From an uncultured beta proteobacterium (lineage in GTDB: Bacteria; Pseudomonadota; Gammaproteobacteria; Burkholderiales; Burkholderiaceae_C), in assembly GCA_903914985.1 (NCBI GenBank), contig CAIWRE010000165.1, positions 1 through 11,537 on the forward strand: a stretch of 11,537 nt of DNA. The letters are read 5' to 3'. Position 1 is the stretch's first letter. Every line of letters begins with the position of its first letter. The position numbers and the translations under genes are program-made. Below, in pieces: positions 7,457-11,537 of this stretch. Under the pieces are notes generated by a model. That model had not been told where the DNA came from, did no database searches, and was given only the letters and a program-made list of their open reading frames with translations.

Positions 7457-7967
7457 GACCCAACTCACGCAACACTGCGTCATAGCTGGAGCCCAACTCC
7501 GGATCGATGCCCTGCAAATTCGCAGCAATCACGCCGGGCGTGGCCTGGTGGGGAGCCTGCATCGATGGCGTGGGTACCGGCTCTACGGGCTTGGAGGGCG
7601 CGTCGTCCAAGTCACCAAAGCCCTGCAGCCCGGTCAGGCTGCTGGAGAGCTGGCCGAACATGTCTGCCACTTCCGGCGTGGGCAACGCAGCGACCAACGC
7701 TTTGGACAGGTGGCGCTGGAGCGCGCCATACGCGACGCCACAGCCAACCCACAAGACGCCGCTGACAGTGATCCACAGAGCCCACAACACGTCTGCTTGC
7801 ACCGTTTGCATTTGCAACAGGTCTGAGGCCTCCGTGCCACAAGTGCGCCATGGCAGAGCGTTCAGCCATTGCACCGGCTGGGTCCAAAAAGCCGGTGTCC
7901 AGGCAAGGGCGCTCACCAGAAGGGTCAAGTTCAGAGCCGCAGCCCAGAAAGTCACAAGGAAAAACAT
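7437..7967 (-). CDS. Unknown membrane protein with Pro-rich C-terminal tail
   Basis: I do not recognise this 176-residue protein. Two hydrophobic segments are clear: residues 2-22 (a signal anchor, FFLVTFWAAALNLTLLVSAL) and about 58-82 (ADVLWALWITVSGVLWVGCGVAYG). The loop between them holds one cysteine (C43). The remainder (about 84-176) is hydrophilic, with a Pro-rich linker around 123-144 (SKPVEPVPTPSMQAPHQATP) and a short helical end (DPELGSSYDAVLRELGQKAG). A hairpin topology with both ends in the cytoplasm is plausible but not shown. The ATG at 7967 lies 17 bases after the stop of the upstream coiled-coil gene, so the two are probably one operon. It converges on mutS, with 30 bases between stops. 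Confidence 0.75.
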   Translation of the reverse strand: MFFLVTFWAAALNLTLLVSALAWTPAFWTQPVQWLNALPWRTCGTEASDLLQMQTVQADVLWALWITVSGVLWVGCGVAYGALQRHLSKALVAALPTPEVADMFGQLSSSLTGLQGFGDLDDAPSKPVEPVPTPSMQAPHQATPGVIAANLQGIDPELGSSYDAVLRELGQKAGKP

Positions 7968-7984
7968 CGTTGGTGCGCCCGGAA

Positions 7985-8392
7985 TTACTTGAACTCTTGC
8001 ACCAGCTTGTCATGCAACAAGGAAGCCAAATGCGCACGGGCTTGTGCAATGGCCAGGGCCTCTTGCTCAGCGCCAACCGATTCGGCGGCCATGGCGACCA
8101 GCTTTTGTTTGAGCTGCGCAATTTGCGCCTCGGTGTCGTGCAAGGCCGTTTGCAAATGCGCTTGACGGGCGTGGTGCTGGTCTAACTCGGCAAGCAGCTC
8201 CAAGGTTTGCTGAAGAAAAAACTTGTTGCTGCGCCCGTGCTGCATGTCGGTGCGCGACAAAAAAACCTGCATCTGCTGCGCCAAATTCTGGTATGCGGGG
8301 GCCGGGGCGCGGACGCGATCCAACATCCCACCCTGGCTGTCGGACTCAAGGCTGATGGGGGGAGGTGCGGGCACGAACTCAGATTGGGACAT
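7985..8392 (-). CDS. Unknown coiled-coil protein
   Basis: A 135-residue soluble protein I do not recognise. The first 33 residues are Pro/Ser-rich and look disordered (FVPAPPPISL, RAPAPAYQ). From about residue 55 to 130 it is nearly all helix-forming, rich in Leu, Ala, Gln and Glu with heptad-like spacing (for example LQTALHDTEAQIAQLKQKLV), so a coiled coil and oligomerisation are likely. There is no signal peptide, membrane segment or cysteine. It is the first gene of a leftward pair with the membrane protein 17 bases downstream, and the two may interact. The ATG at 8392 follows a C-rich run without a Shine-Dalgarno. A TATAAC hexamer lies only seven bases upstream, so a very short leader is possible. 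A divergent gene (Anbu) starts 88 bases away. Confidence 0.72.
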   Translation of the reverse strand: MSQSEFVPAPPPISLESDSQGGMLDRVRAPAPAYQNLAQQMQVFLSRTDMQHGRSNKFFLQQTLELLAELDQHHARQAHLQTALHDTEAQIAQLKQKLVAMAAESVGAEQEALAIAQARAHLASLLHDKLVQEFK

Positions 8393-8480
8393 GGGGGGCG
8401 GGTTATAGCGGCTTCATTCTACCGAGGCAGGCCGCTGCACCGATAATTGGCGGCTTCGCCTAAACCTCTGCCCCACTTCC
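8393..8480. promoter_or_regulatory. Divergent start region with -10-like boxes (unknown pair / Anbu)
   Basis: Rightward, GATAAT at 8442-8447 is a good -10-like hexamer, giving a predicted leader of about 27 bases before the Anbu ATG; no clear -35 is present 16-18 bases upstream. Leftward, TATAAC (8402-8407 on the minus strand) and TAGAAT (8416-8421) are -10-like boxes for the coiled-coil gene. A 6-base inverted repeat AGCGGC...GCCGCT spans 8407-8436. All of this is motif reading by eye. Confidence 0.35.
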
Positions 8481-9308
8481 ATGACTTACTGCGTCGCCAT
8501 CAAACTCAATGCCGGACTGGTGTTCCTCTCCGACTCGCGCACCAACGCCGGCCTGGACCAGATCAACACCTTTCGCAAGATGATCGTCTACGAAAAGCCG
8601 CAGGACCGCTTTATGGTGCTGCTGTCGGCTGGCAACTTGAGCATTGCCCAATCGGTGCGCGAAATTTTGCAGGTGGAGCAGCTCAAAGAGAACGGCGACA
8701 CCGCAGGCACCACCATTTGGAACGCCAAAAGCATGTTCGACGCTGCCCGCGTGCTAGGTTCAGCCATCCGCCGCGTCTACCAGCGCGACGCCGAGTCGCT
8801 CAAGCAAGCCGGCATGGACTTCAATGTGTCTTTGATTTTTGGCGGACAGATTGCCGGTGAGGCCATGCGCTTGTTTCAGGTCTATTCCGCAGGCAACTTT
8901 ATCGAGGCGACGCCAGAGACGCCCTACTTCCAAATTGGCGAATCCAAATATGGCAAGCCCGTGCTGGACCGCGTGATCACACCGCACACCCCGCTGGAAG
9001 AGGCCGCTAAATGCGCGCTGGTGTCCATGGACTCCACCCTCAAATCCAATTTATCGGTGGGCCTGCCCCTGGACATGGTGGTCTATGAGGCTGACAGCTT
9101 TAGCACCGACAAGATTGTCTGCATCGATGAGAACAACCCCTATTTCAAAATGCTGCACAACAGCTGGGGCCAAAAGCTGCGCGAGGTGTTTGACAGCATT
9201 GAAGACCCCATGTGGAGCGGCGGCCAAACCGAGGTCCCGCTGCGTCTGGAGTCGCAGCGCAATCGCCCGCTCAAAAAAATCAGTACGCCGCAAGAAAAAC
9301 TGATTTAA
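8481..9308 (+). CDS. Anbu-type proteasome-like peptidase (Ntn-hydrolase)
   Basis: A 275-residue protein whose N-terminus MTYCVAIKLNAGLVFLSDSR is typical of Anbu, the bacterial relative of HslV and proteasome beta subunits. Removal of Met1 would expose Thr as the N-terminal nucleophile. D18 (in SDSRTNAG) and K33 (in NTFRKM) match the Thr/Asp/Lys set of this fold (about 17 and 32-33 in mature numbering). The core LLSAGNLSIAQSVREIL also fits. Anbu assembles into open helical or ring-like structures in the cytoplasm; its substrates are not well known and activity has been hard to show. The C-terminal tail after about residue 245 is basic (ESQRNRPLKKI) and somewhat longer than the forms I recall. 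There is no Shine-Dalgarno before the ATG, and a short leader from GATAAT at 8442 is likely. An alpha/beta hydrolase follows 12 bases later. The Anbu partners I know (alpha-E, ATP-grasp and transglutaminase-like genes) are absent here. Confidence 0.9.
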   Translation: MTYCVAIKLNAGLVFLSDSRTNAGLDQINTFRKMIVYEKPQDRFMVLLSAGNLSIAQSVREILQVEQLKENGDTAGTTIWNAKSMFDAARVLGSAIRRVYQRDAESLKQAGMDFNVSLIFGGQIAGEAMRLFQVYSAGNFIEATPETPYFQIGESKYGKPVLDRVITPHTPLEEAAKCALVSMDSTLKSNLSVGLPLDMVVYEADSFSTDKIVCIDENNPYFKMLHNSWGQKLREVFDSIEDPMWSGGQTEVPLRLESQRNRPLKKISTPQEKLI

Positions 9309-9320
9309 GCCTGCCGTTTC

Positions 9321-10124
9321 ATGACCCCCATCGTCTTTTTTCACGGCAACAGTTTTCCGGCTAGCACGTACAAGGTGTTGTTCAAGCACTTGCGCTCGCG
9401 CGGTTTCAGTGTCAAAGCCATCGAAAAACTCGGGCACGATGCCCAGTACCCGGTGGACAACAACTGGCGCAGTCTGGTGCAGCAGGTGGCGGACTTCACC
9501 AAGGCGCAATCGGACAAACTGGGGCAACCGGTGTGGATGCTGGGCCATTCTTTGGGCGGTATTTTGAGTTTGATGGCGGCGGCCAAGCACCCGGGCATCG
9601 CACGCGGTGTGGTGCTGCTGGACTCGCCGATTTTGGGCGGTTGGCGCTCCACGGCGCTGGGCATGATCAAAGGAGCGCAGTTGGTGGGCTCGGTGTCGCC
9701 CGGGGCCGTCAGCCATAAGCGGCGCAACAGCTGGCCCAGCGCCGAGGCGGCGCTCGAGCACTTTCGCCACAAAAAAGCGTTTTCGCACTGGGACCCCGAA
9801 GCGCTGCAGGACTATATTGAGCACGGCACACACGACCAGGACGGCAAGCGGGTGCTGAGCTTTGACCGCGACATTGAAACCCGCATTTACAACACCATTC
9901 CTGACAACCTGGATAGGCTGTTCAAGCGCCATCCACTCAAATGCCCGGTGGCCTTTATCGGCGGGCGCCAGTCGGTGGAAATGCGCAGGGTCGGAATGTC
10001 GTTGACAGAGCAACTGACCAAAGGGCGCACCATGATGCTCGACGGCAGCCATTTGTTCCCCATGGAAAAGCCCCTGGCGACTGCCGCTGCCGTGGAAGCA
10101 GCAATGCGCAACCTGGGCGCTTAA
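9321..10124 (+). CDS. Alpha/beta hydrolase
   Basis: A 267-residue cytoplasmic enzyme (no signal peptide) of the alpha/beta hydrolase fold. The oxyanion loop HGN is at 8-10 (IVFFHGNSFPAS), the nucleophile elbow GHSLGG at 75-80 puts the serine at 77, and the catalytic histidine is probably H244 in DGSHLFPMEKP. The usual acid after strand 7 is not obvious: CPVAFIGGRQSVEM has no Asp, so E220 is a candidate, or D101 after strand 6 (VVLLDSP). The substrate is unknown; an esterase, lipase-like or thioesterase role cannot be distinguished. It begins 12 bases after the Anbu stop with no strong Shine-Dalgarno, and is likely co-transcribed with it. It converges on uppP, with 25 bases between stops. Confidence 0.85.
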   Translation: MTPIVFFHGNSFPASTYKVLFKHLRSRGFSVKAIEKLGHDAQYPVDNNWRSLVQQVADFTKAQSDKLGQPVWMLGHSLGGILSLMAAAKHPGIARGVVLLDSPILGGWRSTALGMIKGAQLVGSVSPGAVSHKRRNSWPSAEAALEHFRHKKAFSHWDPEALQDYIEHGTHDQDGKRVLSFDRDIETRIYNTIPDNLDRLFKRHPLKCPVAFIGGRQSVEMRRVGMSLTEQLTKGRTMMLDGSHLFPMEKPLATAAAVEAAMRNLGA

Positions 10125-10149
10125 GGCCGCCTAGGCCGCTGGCAGAAGC

Positions 10150-10974
10150 TCAAGCTGCCCAGGTCACCCAGCCCAGGTAATGGGTGGCCAGCACCACCAG
10201 ACCAAAGGCGATCCGGTACCAGGCAAACACTTCAAAGCTGTGGGTGGAGATGAACTTCAACAACCAGCGCACGCACACCCAAGCGCTGATGAAGGACACC
10301 AACAGGCCCACGCCAAACAGTGGCACGTCGGCCAGCGACAACAAGGCGCGCTCTTTGTAGAGGCTGTAAACGCCTGCGCCAATCAGCGTGGGAATCGCCA
10401 AGAAGAAAGAAAAATCGGTTGCCGCCTTGCGCGAAAGCCCCAGCAACATACCGCCAATGATGGTCGCACCGCTGCGGCTGGTGCCCGGAATCATGGCCAG
10501 GCACTGCACCAGCCCTACCTTGAGCGCATCGCGCCCCCGCATTTCCTCCACCTCGTCGATGCGCACTGCGCTGGCGGGGCGGCGTTCCGCCCACAAAATG
10601 ATGAAGCCCCCGATGATGAAGGTGGTGGCCACCACCCACGGTGTGAACAAATGCGCCTTGATTGCCTTGCCCAGCAGCAAGCCCAACACCACCGCAGGCA
10701 AAAAGCCGATGAATACATTGAATACAAGACGCTGCGCGTCCTGGCGGTAAGGCAGGGCTTTGATGGTGGTTTGGATTTTTTCCCAGTAGACCAGGATCAC
10801 TGCAAAGATGGCGCCGGTCTGGATGGCGATGTCAAACACCTTGGCCTTGTCGTCGTCAAAGCCCAGCAGGACGCCCGCCAAAATCAAATGCCCGGTCGAT
10901 GAAATCGGCAAAAACTCGGTCAAACCTTCAACCAGCCCCATCACGGCGGCTTTGAGCAACAAAACGGTGTCCAC
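10150..10974 (-). CDS. uppP: Undecaprenyl-diphosphatase UppP (BacA)
   Basis: An integral inner-membrane enzyme that dephosphorylates undecaprenyl pyrophosphate to recycle the lipid carrier for peptidoglycan; overexpression gives bacitracin resistance. Both catalytic motifs are intact: EGLTEFLPISSTGHLIL (E16, E20, S26, H29) and PGTSRSGATI (163-172, R167). About seven to eight hydrophobic helices are visible. Start choice: the frame is open to a GTG at 11013, but I choose the GTG at 10974 (protein begins MDTVLLLKAA). It is preceded by AGGAG five bases upstream and gives 274 residues, matching the usual length of about 273. The extra upstream 13 residues would include the likely -10 box and the ribosome binding site. 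It stands alone, facing the hydrolase gene and divergent from glnS. Confidence 0.96.
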   Translation of the reverse strand: MDTVLLLKAAVMGLVEGLTEFLPISSTGHLILAGVLLGFDDDKAKVFDIAIQTGAIFAVILVYWEKIQTTIKALPYRQDAQRLVFNVFIGFLPAVVLGLLLGKAIKAHLFTPWVVATTFIIGGFIILWAERRPASAVRIDEVEEMRGRDALKVGLVQCLAMIPGTSRSGATIIGGMLLGLSRKAATDFSFFLAIPTLIGAGVYSLYKERALLSLADVPLFGVGLLVSFISAWVCVRWLLKFISTHSFEVFAWYRIAFGLVVLATHYLGWVTWAA

Positions 10975-10979
10975 AAACG

Positions 10980-10984
10980 CTCCT
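10980..10984 (-). promoter_or_regulatory. Ribosome binding site deciding the uppP start
   Basis: AGGAG on the minus strand, five bases before the GTG at 10974, is the best Shine-Dalgarno in the window. It supports the shorter uppP start over the in-frame GTG at 11013. Confidence 0.75.
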
Positions 10985-10998
10985 GAAATCTGCGTTGG

Positions 10999-11004
10999 AT
11001 TATC
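10999..11004 (-). promoter_or_regulatory. Predicted -10 box of uppP
   Basis: GATAAT on the minus strand lies 24 bases upstream of the chosen uppP start codon, with the AGGAG site between them. This gives a short but normal leader. No strong -35 is visible at the usual distance (ATGTGA at 17 bases). Confidence 0.45.
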
Positions 11005-11049
11005 GCTGGACACCTATGCGCTCACATCCGTTCACCCAGTGCCCCCGAC

Positions 11050-11055
11050 TAAAAT
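11050..11055 (+). promoter_or_regulatory. Predicted -10 box of glnS, very close to the start codon
   Basis: TAAAAT matches the sigma-70 -10 consensus at five of six bases and ends seven bases before the glnS ATG. Transcription would then begin at or next to the A of the ATG. A -35 is not evident (TCCGTT at 17 bases). Confidence 0.4.
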
Positions 11056-11062
11056 CAGAGGT

Positions 11063-11537
11063 ATGAGCACGCCCACCCCTAAAAAGCCCGCCAGCACGAC
11101 CGAAACCAGCAAACCCAGTAATTTTTTGCGGCAGATTATTGAGCACGACCTGGCCGCAGGCACCTATGGCACGCGCCGCTGGGCCGGTAGCCCCGGCGAC
11201 GCCGCGCACCACGCTGCGGGTCAGAGCGACCCGGCCAAGATCCGAACCCGCTTTCCGCCCGAGCCCAACGGCTATTTGCACATCGGGCACGCCAAGAGCA
11301 TTTGCATTAACTTTGGGCTGGCCAAAGAATACGGCGGCGTGTGCCACCTGCGCTTTGACGACACCAACCCCGAAAAAGAAGACACCGAATACGTCAACAG
11401 CATCATTGATGCAGTGAAGTGGCTGGGTTTTGACTGGGCCCAATTGGACCAAGCCGCTGGAAGCGCAGCGCCCTACCAAGCCAGTGACTACTTCGACTTC
11501 ATGTACCGCGCAGCCGAGGCCTTGATCGAAGCCGGCC
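11063..11537 (+). CDS. glnS: Glutaminyl-tRNA synthetase, N-terminal part (runs off the right edge)
   Basis: The first 158 codons of a class I aminoacyl-tRNA synthetase that charges tRNA-Gln with glutamine. After a short polar leader (STPTPKKPASTTETSKP) comes the family start NFLRQIIEHDLAAGTYG. The class I HIGH-containing signature follows, FPPEPNGYLHIGHAKS, and then CINFGLAKEYGGVCHLRFDDTNPEKE, which lines the active site and the acceptor-stem contact. Compared with E. coli, about 20 residues (RRWAGSPGDAAHHAAGQSDP) are inserted before the signature; I recall this as typical of Comamonadaceae. The ATG at 11063 is preceded by AGAGG with a spacing of one base, too close for a normal Shine-Dalgarno. 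The TAAAAT box at 11050 suggests a leaderless or near-leaderless transcript. The KMSKS loop and anticodon-binding domains lie outside the window. Confidence 0.96.
   Translation, partial: MSTPTPKKPASTTETSKPSNFLRQIIEHDLAAGTYGTRRWAGSPGDAAHHAAGQSDPAKIRTRFPPEPNGYLHIGHAKSICINFGLAKEYGGVCHLRFDDTNPEKEDTEYVNSIIDAVKWLGFDWAQLDQAAGSAAPYQASDYFDFMYRAAEALIEAG

Noticed and set aside
9051..10052. 333-codon open frame on the minus strand across Anbu and the hydrolase
   Set aside because: It runs antisense through two well-supported genes and has no motifs.
10120..10160. Terminator between the hydrolase gene and uppP
   Set aside because: There is a direct repeat of AGGCCGC and a weak GGCAG...CTGCC inverted repeat, but no good stem with a T-run on either strand.
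11000..11479. 159-codon minus-strand open frame opposite glnS
   Set aside because: The + strand is clearly glnS with the HIGH signature. The minus frame has no family features.

Overview
The window is a gene-dense, high-GC stretch of bacterial chromosome. Protein sequence style, gene content and the long GlnRS N-terminal insertion suggest a betaproteobacterium of the order Burkholderiales, most likely Comamonadaceae (Rhodoferax, Polaromonas or Acidovorax-like). This is judged by eye; no search was run. I see no rRNA, tRNA, CRISPR array, insertion sequence or prophage. Ten protein genes fill almost all of the sequence, and no gap exceeds about 145 bases.

Left part (1-4059): the 3' end of a DinG-type DNA helicase gene runs rightward off the left edge. 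Convergent to it, and overlapping its tail, is a two-gene leftward operon. It encodes a secreted subtilisin-like (S8) serine protease with a C-terminal GlyGly-CTERM sorting signal, then a rhomboid-family intramembrane protease that looks like rhombosortase (RrtA). The pair reads as a substrate next to its dedicated sorting enzyme, and it is the most distinctive system in the window.

Middle (4060-8392): divergent from the protease, a small protein with eight clustered cysteines (two likely [4Fe-4S] clusters, QueG-like) overlaps the start of mutS in an ATGA junction, so the two are probably translated together. MutS is complete, with mismatch-binding, Walker A, Walker B and beta-clamp-binding motifs. 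Facing mutS is a leftward pair of unknown genes: a coiled-coil protein followed by a two-helix membrane protein with a Pro-rich tail.

Right part (8393-11537): an Anbu-type bacterial proteasome-like peptidase is followed 12 bases later by an alpha/beta hydrolase, probably as one operon. uppP (undecaprenyl-diphosphatase) faces them. glnS (glutaminyl-tRNA synthetase) starts divergently from uppP and runs off the right edge. The housekeeping genes (dinG, mutS, uppP, glnS) are ordinary. The accessory interest lies in the rhombosortase/protease pair, the Fe-S protein coupled to mutS, the Anbu/hydrolase pair without the usual Anbu partners, and the unknown coiled-coil/membrane pair.
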